Notes: generated by a model from the letters alone, not told the origin. 64,000 bases of DNA from Dethiobacter sp. (GCA_018335875.1 JAGXRN010000025.1:38873-102872); one strand, 5' to 3'; counted from the stretch's first letter, positions 39,973 through 48,519 are shown. Numbers and translations: made by a program.

Positions 39973-41079
39973 TCAGTATTTCCTAAGCTCTTCTAAGATA
40001 TCGTCTGAAGGTTTGTTTGGTATGGATGCAATCTGTTTGCCGTGGTATTCAAAAACAACCCTGTCATCATTTGTAATTTCCCCGATGACGGTGGCTTTGG
40101 CATTTTTGGAACGGATGGCCGCAAGGACTTCATCAACATCCACAGGGTTAACCTGAAACTGCATCCGGGCCTGAGTTTCGCAGATCAAAATTTCCTCGGG
40201 TGTGATATCCTTATCCCTGACAGGTACATTGGTCAAGTCTACTTTTGCGCCAAAACCGCCGTAGCGGGCTGATTCACATACTGCCGCCCCTATGCCGGCT
40301 GCGCCCAAATCCGAGCAGGCGTTGATTTTACCTGTTTTAAAGGCGGCAATGCTGGCTTCCATTGTAGTCCTTTCTTCTTCAAACAGGGCGATGGCGGGTC
40401 GCATTTCCGAAACCAGGCCGGCTCTGTAGAGAGTGTCGTTACCGTCGGTGCCAGTTTCACCGACCACAATTATCTTGTCGCCGGCGTTCTTGGCAGGTTT
40501 GGTGAGAGGTTTTTCAGTTACCAGCTTGCCCACAACGGCAACCACGCAGGCAGGCACTATGTCGCTAAAGGATGTGGAAAAGCCACCGCCGGCAACAAAC
40601 ACATCCATGGTATTGCACATGTCTAAAATTCCTTTTAACATTATGTCCAGGCGTTCTTTGCTGGTCATAGTTTTGCAGTTGCCGCAGGTGCACTCTCCTT
40701 TGAAGCCGCAGGGGCCGACCAACACTTCCTGTTCAAGAGGACGGGTGCCGATAAAATCAAGAATAAAAAGGGGTCTTGCTCCCATGGCCACCACATCGCG
40801 CATGGCGCCGCCTGCTCCTGTGGCCGCAGCGTCATAGGGCCTTGGAACACATGGTGAATTGTGGCTTTCCATTTTCCCCACCACCAGCGTGCCTTCCCCC
40901 GGGATTTTTACTACTGCAGCATCATCATTGGCATCAGGGCCGACTAAAAGAGCGCCCGGCCAGGTTTTATCAACCTTTTCATTAAGCCTTTTAAATGCAC
41001 CAAAATCAATAGCTTTATCAATATTGTGATGCAAATGAATAAAAAGGCCGTGCATTAGCGCTTTTTCGACTTTTTTCAT
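39973..41079 (-). CDS. AIR-synthase/PurL-related protein, half length
   Basis: 368 residues. The AIR synthase-related ATP-binding fold is clear: GPDANDDAAVVKIPG, the PurL-like ESHNSPCVPRPYDAAATGAGGAMRDVVAMGARP, VVGETGTDGNDTLYRAG, INACSDLGAAGIGAAVCE and LICETQARMQFQV. Full PurL is about twice as long; only one half is here. An unusual Cys cluster, GPCGFKGECTCGNCKT, sits in the middle. The reaction is not known; purine synthesis or ATP-dependent maturation chemistry are both possible. ATG 41079 has AAGGAGG five bases upstream; it is flanked by two tmRNA remnants. Confidence 0.75.
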   Translation of the reverse strand: MKKVEKALMHGLFIHLHHNIDKAIDFGAFKRLNEKVDKTWPGALLVGPDANDDAAVVKIPGEGTLVVGKMESHNSPCVPRPYDAAATGAGGAMRDVVAMGARPLFILDFIGTRPLEQEVLVGPCGFKGECTCGNCKTMTSKERLDIMLKGILDMCNTMDVFVAGGGFSTSFSDIVPACVVAVVGKLVTEKPLTKPAKNAGDKIIVVGETGTDGNDTLYRAGLVSEMRPAIALFEEERTTMEASIAAFKTGKINACSDLGAAGIGAAVCESARYGGFGAKVDLTNVPVRDKDITPEEILICETQARMQFQVNPVDVDEVLAAIRSKNAKATVIGEITNDDRVVFEYHGKQIASIPNKPSDDILEELRKY

Positions 41080-41185
41080 TCTGTCCCTCCTTATGAGCAC
41101 ACTTATTTTACCAAATGTTTCATATTTGTTATATTATCTTTCGTCAACAAATGATTTATTCCTTCTGGTTTTAAAATAACACGGC

Positions 41186-41230
41186 GCTGGTATGCGTATC
41201 ACGCAGCGTTCGACTCGCTCGCCTCCACTA
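41186..41230 (+). pseudogene. tmRNA 3'-end remnant (copy 6, 3' part)
   Basis: GCTGGTATGCGTATCACGCA, then GTTCGACTCGCTCGCCTCCA followed by CTA in place of CCA. A terminator like that of ssrA follows. Confidence 0.75.
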
Positions 41231-41240
41231 AATAGGTGGT

Positions 41241-41272
41241 TAAACTCAGGTAATGATGCCTGAGTTTTTTTA
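41241..41272 (+). terminator. terminator behind tmRNA remnant 6
   Basis: AAACTCAGG and CCTGAGTTT-type arms with a T-run, the closest match to the ssrA terminator at 31083. Confidence 0.8.
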
Positions 41273-41459
41273 TACCGGAAATATAACGCTTTGCAGTCAG
41301 CAAGGTTGCAGCGGAAACCGGCAAAGTGTGCGTCAAGTGAACCTAATAAGAGCGACTTGCTTGTGAGAGTATATTTGAACCTCTCAACTAAAGAAGTCCA
41401 GGCTATTTTCTAAAAGCTGCAGATTTCAAATACTTGTTAACTAAAAAGGTCTTTGGTAT

Positions 41460-41762
41460 ATGCTGAGCCGTGACAATTCTTTTATCCGCTTTGATGAATG
41501 GTCACAAAGGTACACGATGCACAACATTTTTGCAGGTTATCTACGACGGCTCCTGGAGAATCAGGCGGACCAAACGGAAGTTTTTGGTATATACAGGCGC
41601 TCCGGCGAGTGGAATATCGCCAATGGGCACATTCTTACCGGAATTAAACTATTCCTGAAAGCCAAAGAATACGATCTCATTCTTGAAGAGTTCGAAAAGC
41701 CGGGAATTACCCACCCGGGGGTGGCGGTGGCAGTAAAACGAAGCCAATGGCGGTACATTTGA
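41460..41762 (+). pseudogene. fragment of a LuxR/MalT-type regulator
   Basis: The frame NSFIRFDEWSQRYTMHNIFAGYLRRLL, then RRSGEWNIANGHILTGIKLFLKAKEYD, is the helical region after the ATPase domain of large LuxR/MalT-like activators. Both the ATPase and the DNA-binding end are missing, and it stops inside sequence related to the flank of tmRNA copy 3. It is certainly not functional as a regulator. Confidence 0.7.
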
Positions 41763-41784
41763 TGGTAGATAGCCAAAATAGCGG

Positions 41785-41968
41785 TAATACCCGGTCAAAT
41801 TCGACCGGGTATCTTGTTTTTTTAGAAACTGCGGTGATTGTCAACTTAGCAACACTTAAACGGATTCCTAGTAGTAGCTGTAATGGTTGTGTAGCAAACG
41901 TCGAGACTGCACCCGTAGATGTTCCGGCTGTTGTGCATCACGCAGGGGTTGGACTCGCTCGCCTCCAT
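41785..41968 (+). pseudogene. tmRNA flank and 3'-end remnant (copy 7)
   Basis: From 41785 to 41870 the sequence follows the terminator and flank of tmRNA copy 3 (CCGGTC hairpin, GATTGTCA, TTAGCAACA). It then has the REP-like end GTGTAGCAAACG and a tmRNA 3' end (41903-41968): GAGACTGCACCCGTAGATG, then GCATCACGCAGGGGTTGGAC and CGCCTCCA. The conserved TTCGA of the T loop is changed to TTGGA. Confidence 0.7.
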
Positions 41969-41994
41969 CCTGGTATAAATTAAATTAGGATTGT

Positions 41995-42023
41995 TTGACA
42001 GATGTAGATACAATGTATATACT
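41995..42023 (+). promoter_or_regulatory. sigma-A promoter of mazEF
   Basis: TTGACA (41995-42000) and TATACT (42018-42023) with a 17-bp spacer. The spacer and -10 box form a GTAGATACA/TGTATATAC dyad that could be the autoregulatory site. Confidence 0.75.
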
Positions 42024-42043
42024 TAAAATAAGAGGTGATTTAA

Positions 42044-42283
42044 ATGTATTCAACCATTCAAAGGTGGGGGAATAGTCAGGCTGTTAGACTGCCTAAAGCA
42101 ATTCTTGATATGGCATCTCTAAAAGAAAATGATAAAGTTGAAATAAAAGTCCAGGATGGAAATCTGGTCATTATTCCTGTAAAGAAGCATGTAACCCTAA
42201 AAGAGCGAATAGCAGAGTATAAAGGGGATTATCAGTGCGATGAATGGGATACAGGAACGCCGACGGGTAAAGAGGTGTTTTAA
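42044..42283 (+). CDS. mazE: MazE-type antitoxin
   Basis: 79 residues. STIQRWGNSQAVRLPKAIL and ENDKVEIKVQDGNLVIIPV form the AbrB/MazE DNA-binding fold; the acidic tail (EYKGDYQCDEWDTG) mimics RNA to block MazF. AGAGGTG precedes the ATG. The stop overlaps the toxin start (TAATG). Confidence 0.93.
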   Translation: MYSTIQRWGNSQAVRLPKAILDMASLKENDKVEIKVQDGNLVIIPVKKHVTLKERIAEYKGDYQCDEWDTGTPTGKEVF

Positions 42284-42627
42284 TGAGCTATATACCGGAG
42301 CAAGGCGATATTGTTTATCTGGAGTTTAATCCGCAGGCAGGCCATGAACAAAAAGGGAAGAGACCTGCGTTAGTTATTAGCAACAAAACATATAATCTAT
42401 TTACTAAAATAGCTATTGTATGTCCGATTACTAACACTAAAAAGGGATTTCCCCTTCATGTTGAATTAGATGAACGAACAGAAACAAAAGGTATAATTAT
42501 GTGCGAGCAGGTCAAAGCGCTTGATGTTGTTGCCAGAAACATTTCTTATCGTGAAAAGGCTCCAAAGGATATAGTATATGAGGTAGCTGATATTATTATA
42601 TCTTTTGTGGAAACAGAAAATATGTAA
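42283..42627 (+). CDS. mazF: MazF/PemK-family mRNA interferase
   Basis: 114 residues. The N-terminus has GDIVYLEFNPQAGHEQKGKRPALVIS with the catalytic Arg, then AIVCPITNTKKGFPLHVEL and GIIMCEQVKALDVVARNI with the catalytic Thr/Ser and Gln regions of the family. MazF cuts single-stranded mRNA at short motifs. Together with mazE it forms the last complete module of the island. Confidence 0.94.
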   Translation: MSYIPEQGDIVYLEFNPQAGHEQKGKRPALVISNKTYNLFTKIAIVCPITNTKKGFPLHVELDERTETKGIIMCEQVKALDVVARNISYREKAPKDIVYEVADIIISFVETENM

Positions 42628-42691
42628 TAAATTACGTCAACAACTTTGGAAGGCTCATCATCGGCCCCACGTTCTCAGTTTTCGGCGACGC

Positions 42692-42760
42692 TTAATGTTG
42701 TTAATAACAAAACAGCGGAAATACGTCGAATCCTTTACGGGCGGCGGCGATTTGGTATAG
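42692..42760 (+). pseudogene. 3' fragment of a RelE toxin gene
   Basis: In one frame it reads AEIRRILYGRRRFGIA, almost the same as the end of the module 1 toxin (EIRRILYGRRRYEDIL). The shared bases AATACGTCGAATCCTTTACG are identical. It marks the right edge of island material. Confidence 0.8.
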
Positions 42761-42782
42761 CGATGGTAGGTCGTTTCGGTCT

Positions 42783-44401
42783 TTAAGAACCGCGATTATT
42801 GCCGGCGGTTTTTTGCCTGGAGCGTAAATTCTCAAAATTGTCCCACGGCGTAGCAGCATACTTTGCGGTCCGCTGCCGCTGGTTGTCTAGATAGATTTCC
42901 AGTTGATCCCGCAGCCGCGGATCATTGGTGCTGCTATGAACCTGGAGCGCCGGTACCACCCCGGCGGGGCCTCCCCGGAACAAAATCTCCACATCAAAGC
43001 TGCTGAGTGTTCCCGCAAGGTAACGGCCCGCGTTGTATCGGGCAACAAACCCGGCAGGGTTTAACAGGCAAAGCAGGCAGAGCATCACAGCCCCCGTGAC
43101 GGCAGCAAGCCTTAAAATAGAGAAATGCCTTTTTTGCATGGCGATCACCCCGGCGCAAATAACAGCCAGGAATACCAGAAAAACGCTGGGCAGCAGCCGG
43201 CGGACGGAAAGTCCGTATGCCCCGATATACAGGGCCATTTTACTGAAGGCGGTTGCAATAAGCAGTAAAGTGAGCAGCGCCAGTAAAACGTTGAAAGTTT
43301 TTAGTACGGGACTGCCCTGGCGCTGTTTTTTACTTAAAAGGTTTGCCCCCGCCAGCAACGATAAATTGATGGCCGTAATTGTACACAGTTCAAAAAATCC
43401 CCTGCGGGCGTATTCGGAATAAACCAGCCAGCCATCCGGCCGTTCTCCGACAAAAGCGGAGAAAAAATAGGGAAGTTGGCTGGCCATAAATACCACATAC
43501 AGGCCGCATACCAAGCCCAGCAGGGTGTAGACCGTGGCCGCCGGGAGCAACCTCAGGGATAAGACATGCTTTTCAAGGTCGTCCTTTTTGAAGGTGAAAC
43601 AACCTCTTTTATAAACAGAGCCTGCCATAAGTCCAAAGATATAGGCTGCTGTTGGAATACCGATAATCATGTTGAAGATAAGTTCTGCAACTTCGTTTCG
43701 CATGCCTTGAAAGTATTGCAAGACGCTGTTTGTAATTTTGGCGAATCCGCCGCTGTCAGCCTCTATCAGTAGCGGTAAAACCATTCCCCCGATTATAAAA
43801 GCGAAAACAATTCCCAGTGCGATGGAAAAAAACTGACTTACTGTCGCCCGTTTCTTTCTTCCCAAAAAGGCAAAGCTTTTAAACTGGCAATTAAAATTTT
43901 TAAATGGAATGAGTAGGCCGTTAAGAAAATCCAACCCAATGAAGTTGCTGGTTTTCCCCAGCAGTGTCAGGCCGGTCGCGCTTATCACCCAGTATACCGC
44001 GCTGGAGAATAGTAGTAAACTACGCCATGGTGTTCCAAGCCATGGTTATTCCACAGAGAGAAGCTTGCCCCGGTAAGTGCTGTAACCACCAGCCAAAACC
44101 ATCCTTCCGCTGGAATCAGCACTCCTTTTTTTCGAAAATACATGGTTGTTGCCCCTAAATACCCGGCGGTAAAGACCGTTACGCTCCATCCCTGCCAGTA
44201 AAACAGCACCCAACGCGCGAAAATAAACCCCAATATAAAGACAAAGATGGCGAAAATACCGTCTTTTATGTCCGGTTCAAAAGGTTGTTTTAAAGCAAGT
44301 ACGGGAACAGCAGGCTGTTCTCCGTGTTTGGCGCCGGGCTCTTTGACTTGCTGCTCTGTTTTGCCTGAAAAAACGTGTTCATTACGGGAAGGATCACTCA
44401 T
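42783..44401 (-). pseudogene. DUF4173 membrane protein gene with a frameshift
   Basis: Two overlapping minus-strand frames make one protein. 44401-43985 gives the N-terminus (a Pro/Glu-rich leader and three membrane segments), and the frame ending at 42783 gives the rest: LRLLPAATVYTLLGLVCGLY, VYSEYARRGFFELCTI, LLPSVFLVFLAV and a periplasmic-type C-terminus. Reading the second frame further upstream gives TPWRSLLLFSSAVYWVISATG, so one indel near 44030-44040 explains the break. It may be real decay or an assembly error. GAGGAAGG precedes ATG 44401. Confidence 0.8.
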
Positions 44402-44420
44402 CTGATTTGCCGCCTTCCTC

Positions 44421-44627
44421 TCATTCTGCTCTGTATTCCAGGATGTCTCCCGGCTGGCACTCCAGCGCCTTGCATATTGCCTCCAGTGTGGAAAACCGAA
44501 TCGCTTTGGCCTTCCCGGTCTTGAGGATGGAGAGATTGGCTGGGCTGATGCCTATGGTTTCGGACAGTTCGCCGGAGGACATCTTTCGCTTGGCCATCAT
44601 CACATCCAGATTTACCACAATCGGCAT
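44421..44627 (-). CDS. XRE-family helix-turn-helix regulator
   Basis: 68 residues, nearly all one Cro/C1-type domain: VNLDVMMAKRKMSSGELSET, then IGISPANLSILKTGKAKAIR and TLEAICKALECQPGDILEY. This short YozG-like form regularly pairs with a DUF2975 membrane protein, as here (15 bp apart). GGGGGAAAA precedes the ATG. Confidence 0.92.
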   Translation of the reverse strand: MPIVVNLDVMMAKRKMSSGELSETIGISPANLSILKTGKAKAIRFSTLEAICKALECQPGDILEYRAE

Positions 44628-44642
44628 GCCGTTTTCCCCCTT

Positions 44643-45023
44643 TTAGACGGTGTAGTCAACCTCTTTTTGCAGTTCCACGGCTTTTGCCAGCACATTTTTT
44701 ACGACACGGACAATAAGTCCCATAAAGGCTGCGGCTACCGCCACAAAGATCCACGGGAAATAGTAAAAAGCCGAAAAAACACCGATCCCCGCCCCCGTAA
44801 AACAGCTCCAGGAAATCCGTCGTAAGTAATCTACGTTATCTGTGGTAAACACTTGCTCACGCTCAATCCCCCGCAGCAGGCCAAACAGGTTGTAGAGCAG
44901 GATTCCCGCGGGGATGCCTCCCACGTAGATTGTGGCAAGAAAGAACGGCTCAGTCCCCTGTAGTTCCGCCCGGGAAAATGCCAGAAACCATCGGGACAGA
45001 GAAGAATCTTTGTTTACTCCCAC
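44643..45023 (-). CDS. DUF2975 membrane protein, N-terminally truncated
   Basis: 126 residues with three membrane segments (PFFLATIYVGGIPAGILLYNLF, SCFTGAGIGVFSAFYYF and IFVAVAAAFMGLIVRVV). Typical members have one more N-terminal helix. Here the frame begins with GTG inside the last codons of guaA and a short leader (GVNKDSSLSRW), so the original 5' end was lost at a junction with guaA. Function unknown; a membrane partner of the XRE regulator is the usual idea. Confidence 0.75.
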   Translation of the reverse strand: MGVNKDSSLSRWFLAFSRAELQGTEPFFLATIYVGGIPAGILLYNLFGLLRGIEREQVFTTDNVDYLRRISWSCFTGAGIGVFSAFYYFPWIFVAVAAAFMGLIVRVVKNVLAKAVELQKEVDYTV

Positions 45024-46321
45024 TCAATTGTGGCACAGGGCTTCGGACTTAAGTCATAGCAAACCCGGTTTACATGGGGGACTTCTTTCAGAATGCGATC
45101 TGTAATTTTTATGAGAACAGGCCAGTCAATTTGTTCGATGCTGGCTGTCATGGCATCTATTGTGTTGATAGCACGAATAATAACAGGGTATTCAAAGCTC
45201 CGGGCATGATTTTTTATACCAACAGACTTAAAGTCGGGGACAACCGTAAAATATTGCCACACCTTTTTATCCAAACCGGTCTTTGTAAACTCTTCCTGTA
45301 AGATAGCATCGGATTCTCTTACTGCTTCCAGGCGTTCTTTTGAGATGGCACCGAGGCATCTGACACCTAGTCCCGGTCCGGGAAATGGCTGCCTGTAAAC
45401 CATTGCTTCAGGCAGGCCAAGTTCAATACCACAGGCTCTGACCTCGTCCTTGAAGAGATGGTAAAGAGGTTCTACCAGAGAAAACTTAAGATCCTCAGGC
45501 AAACCGCCTACGTTATGATGAGATTTTATAATACTGGCCGTCTTTGTGCCACTTTCTACGATATCAGGATAAATGGTTCCCTGAGCGAGAAACTCTATGC
45601 CTTCCAGTTTTCCCGCTTCTTCTTCAAATACGCGTATAAATTCGGCACCGATAATTTTTCTTTTCTGCTCGGGATCTGATACGTTTTCCAGCTTTTTCAG
45701 GAAACGTTCACTGGCATCAACGTAGATGAGGTTGGCATCCAATTGGTTTTTGAATACTTGAATGACGGTTTCTGATTCATCCTTGCGCATCAGGCCATGA
45801 TTGACGTGTACGCAAACCAACTGCTTACCTATGGCTTTGATAAGCAATGCTGCAACCACCGAGCTGTCCACTCCACCGGATAAGGCGAGTAAAACTTTCT
45901 TGCCACCTACCTGTTTTTTTACCAGTTCAACTTGATCCTCAATGAAATTTTTCATATTCCAGTTTGGTTCTGCCTGACAGGTATTGAATATGAAATCTTT
46001 TAAAACTTCTTTGATTTCTTCATCCGTCTCGGGCCAGTTTTCTCTTTTGTTTTCGCACGCTGCTGACTCATGTTCAACCGACATAACAGGATAACCGGCT
46101 TCATAAGTACTATGGTTGACATCAATTTTTACGCCGTCGATCAGATTGTTTTTGCCCCCATTGATGATAATGCCCTTAATATTTGGCAACTGCGAGAGCT
46201 TATCCGGCGAGATATCGTGCGGGTGAATTTCACTGTATACACCAAGATCACGGACTGCTCTGGCAATGGCGGTATTATTTTGGCTACCCAAATCCAAAAT
46301 GATAATCATATCTTGTTTCAT
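45014..46321 (-). CDS. guaA: GMP synthase with a degenerate glutaminase domain
   Basis: 435 residues against about 510 usually. The synthetase half is complete: LLALSGGVDSSVVAALLIKAIG (PPi loop), VNHGLMRKDE, KSHHNVGGLPEDL, the dimerisation domain and the end CATIEWE. The N-terminal glutamine amidotransferase keeps IIILDLGSQNN and KGIIINGGKNN but has lost about 75 residues. The catalytic Cys segment (GICYG) and the His/Glu part are absent. It may use free ammonia (inference) or be a second copy. GGGGG lies ahead of ATG 46321. Confidence 0.88.
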   Translation of the reverse strand: MKQDMIIILDLGSQNNTAIARAVRDLGVYSEIHPHDISPDKLSQLPNIKGIIINGGKNNLIDGVKIDVNHSTYEAGYPVMSVEHESAACENKRENWPETDEEIKEVLKDFIFNTCQAEPNWNMKNFIEDQVELVKKQVGGKKVLLALSGGVDSSVVAALLIKAIGKQLVCVHVNHGLMRKDESETVIQVFKNQLDANLIYVDASERFLKKLENVSDPEQKRKIIGAEFIRVFEEEAGKLEGIEFLAQGTIYPDIVESGTKTASIIKSHHNVGGLPEDLKFSLVEPLYHLFKDEVRACGIELGLPEAMVYRQPFPGPGLGVRCLGAISKERLEAVRESDAILQEEFTKTGLDKKVWQYFTVVPDFKSVGIKNHARSFEYPVIIRAINTIDAMTASIEQIDWPVLIKITDRILKEVPHVNRVCYDLSPKPCATIEWE

Positions 46322-46782
46322 CTTGTCCCCCTACAAGTTATTTACTGCATACGATTATAGCATTCCAGAGTTAACCTCACAAGATAATATAATAAATAAA
46401 GCGCTGGAGGGCTGGATTTCGTCCCTATTAATGTTAGTTTCCGGCATAAAATAAACGATAACGTAATAGCCATGAAAATAGACTTTTCGAAATTTTTGTC
46501 AGGGCAACAAAGTTTTAGTTGTAGTGTCAGAGGCTCGATATTTAAATTTATAAAATAGGTGCTGTCATATGCAAATCGGTACACTCTTTTCGACAAAAAG
46601 TGGTACACAGTTTCCATATTTGAGGGGCAGGATTGAATCTTGCATATTACACCATAAACTCAAATGTTACAGATCCCGTATTAGGGGGTAGGAACTGCTC
46701 TTTTAAGCATAATAACACCTTAAAAAGGAAAAATATAACTGGCCCTGAAAGCAAATATCGTCATCCTGAAAAGGAGAAAACA
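46322..46782. other. guaA upstream region, no gene
   Basis: About 460 AT-rich bases. A 91-residue minus frame (46342-46617) has no ribosome site or recognisable family. GGTACACTCTTTTCGACAAAAAGTGGTACAC near 46575-46608 (in two halves GGTACACT and AGTGGTACAC) looks like an end of an insertion sequence, but no transposase remains. No purine riboswitch pattern was seen ahead of guaA. Confidence 0.4.
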
Positions 46783-47022
46783 ATGAGGAAAGCAAATGTT
46801 AATGGGGTTGTTTTTATAGTTGGTATTATCATTTTTGTATTCGTAGTAAGCTTAGTAGTTTCCACATTCTTTCAACCGAAGCGCGCTGAAGGAATACCTC
46901 CCTCTCCCCATGCTACTGAGGGGTACCTGGAGTCGGAATGCTCTTCCTGCCATTTAAGAGGAATCAGACAGGCGCCGATTTTTGACCCCCCCGAAAGAGA
47001 AAACTGCCTGACCTGCCATTAG
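46783..47022 (+). CDS. small membrane-anchored di-haem c-type protein
   Basis: 79 residues. One membrane anchor (VVFIVGIIIFVFVVSLVVS, about 9-28) is followed by a short outside domain with two CxxCH motifs, ECSSCHLRG and the terminal NCLTCH. AAAGGAG precedes the ATG. It ends on the second haem motif, like the fragment at 38123. Electron transfer at the outer face of the membrane is the likely role; no partner reductase is beside it. Confidence 0.7.
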   Translation: MRKANVNGVVFIVGIIIFVFVVSLVVSTFFQPKRAEGIPPSPHATEGYLESECSSCHLRGIRQAPIFDPPERENCLTCH

Positions 47023-47138
47023 AGTTCAGCTACCTTCACTATTTGCTTTATTATGCATCTCGTGTTATGATATAAACATAATATTGTTTTTTCAACTGCC
47101 TAACTCCGGTATCGGTAAACCGAATTCTGGAATTATAA

Positions 47139-47176
47139 GGCGGGAAACTCAAGTATTTATGAGTTTCCCGCCAGTT
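47139..47176. terminator. hairpin between the di-haem gene and the helicase gene
   Basis: GGCGGGAAACTCA (47139-47151) and TGAGTTTCCCGCC (47160-47172) pair perfectly over 13 bp. The T-run is weak, so it may also be a processing structure. The rest of the 300-bp gap holds no gene. Confidence 0.65.
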
Positions 47177-47325
47177 ATTTTTGCATAGCGAATAATTGTG
47201 GACAAAGCTTGTAAATGGCATATCGGGCGGATGCATCCTAAATCAATGCTGTACCAGAGTAACCGGACAACAGATCGAACGAATGATAAAGAAGTGGCTT
47301 GCCACAAACGAAGGAGAAACATTAA

Positions 47326-48447
47326 TTGAAATTTGAAGACCTGAAACTTATTGCGCCTATTCAAAAGGCTGTAGATATTGAAGGATATACAATACCTACT
47401 CCTATACAGGAAAAGGCAATACCCATCATACTTGAAGGAAAAGATCTGCTCGGGTGCGCGCAAACCGGTACGGGAAAGACAGCGGCATTTGCGATTCCCT
47501 TGCTGCAGATTCTTCATAATGATAAGGTAAATGAAAAAGAACCACGCAAAATTAAAGCCTTAATACTGACGCCAACACGCGAGTTGGCGATACAGATAGG
47601 TGAAAGCCTTGGTGCGTACGGAAGATACACTGGACTCAAGTATACTGTAATTTATGGCGGGGTATCACAAGTTCCCCAAACAAATACATTAAGATCAGGT
47701 GTTGATATTATCGTAGCAACTCCGGGTAGATTGCTTGACCTGGCGAGCCAGAAATATATCAATTTGAGCTTTCTGAAAATACTGGTGCTTGATGAAGCTG
47801 ATCGTATGCTTGATATGGGGTTTTCCCATGATATGAAAAGAATATTTGCACTGCTACCGGTTAAAAGACAAACACTATTGTTTTCAGCAACAATGCCTCA
47901 GGAAATTATTAAGCTAGTTGAGTCAATTCTCAAGAATCCTGTTAAGGTTAAAGTAACTCCGGTTTCATCCACTGTTGATTCCATTAACCAATCAGTCTTT
48001 TTTGTGGAGCGCAAAGATAAAAAATCCTTACTTATACAGCTATTGAACAACAGAAACTTAGATTCTGTTCTTATATTTACGCGGACTAAGCATGGTGCAG
48101 ATAAAGTGGCCAGAGATTTGGTTAAAGAGAGAATATCCGCTCAGGCAATTCATGGTGATAAATCTCAGGTTGCCCGTCAGCTGGCTTTAAGCAATTTTAA
48201 GGCTAAACGTACCAGAGTGCTTGTTGCAACAGATATAGCTGCCAGAGGTATCGATGTGCAGGAATTGTCCCATGTTATTAACTTCGACATACCAAATATC
48301 CCTGAAACGTATGTCCACCGGATAGGACGAACTGGAAGAGCAGGGATGGGTGGCACTGCATGGTCTTTTTGTGACACAGAAGAAAGAGGTTACTTGGTTG
48401 ATATACAGAAACTCATCTCCAAAAGGATTCCTGTCGTTTCCCATTAA
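47326..48447 (+). CDS. DEAD-box ATP-dependent RNA helicase (RhlE-like)
   Basis: 373 residues, the bare helicase core. Q motif region [26 protein letters not shown], motif [12 protein letters not shown], Ia [10 protein letters not shown], motif [15 protein letters not shown], motif III FSATMP and motif [14 protein letters not shown]. It lacks the long basic C-terminal tail of many RhlE proteins. The start is TTG 47326 with AAGGAG nine bases upstream. Such helicases remodel rRNA or mRNA, often in the cold. Confidence 0.95.
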   Translation: MKFEDLKLIAPIQKAVDIEGYTIPTPIQEKAIPIILEGKDLLGCAQTGTGKTAAFAIPLLQILHNDKVNEKEPRKIKALILTPTRELAIQIGESLGAYGRYTGLKYTVIYGGVSQVPQTNTLRSGVDIIVATPGRLLDLASQKYINLSFLKILVLDEADRMLDMGFSHDMKRIFALLPVKRQTLLFSATMPQEIIKLVESILKNPVKVKVTPVSSTVDSINQSVFFVERKDKKSLLIQLLNNRNLDSVLIFTRTKHGADKVARDLVKERISAQAIHGDKSQVARQLALSNFKAKRTRVLVATDIAARGIDVQELSHVINFDIPNIPETYVHRIGRTGRAGMGGTAWSFCDTEERGYLVDIQKLISKRIPVVSH

Positions 48448-48495
48448 TTCTTTGCGGGGGAACCGAGGCGTAAATGTAAATAAGCGGTAGTAAAA

Positions 48496-48519
48496 GGAGA
48501 GAGTCAACTCTCTTTTTTC
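48496..48519 (+). terminator. terminator after the helicase gene
   Basis: GGAGAGAG and CTCTCT arms around TCAA, followed by six Ts. Confidence 0.8.

Noticed and set aside
30717..42780. Integrase or transposase that could explain the ssrA island
   Set aside because: None of the frames in or near the island carries tyrosine or serine recombinase or DDE motifs that I can see; the mechanism is therefore left open.
46575..46608. Insertion sequence near 46.6 kb
   Set aside because: Only a short inverted motif GGTACACT/AGTGGTACAC is present; no transposase, no second end and no target duplication.
46342..46617. Minus-strand frame of 91 codons upstream of guaA
   Set aside because: No ribosome site, no domain, odd composition; it crosses the possible insertion-sequence end.
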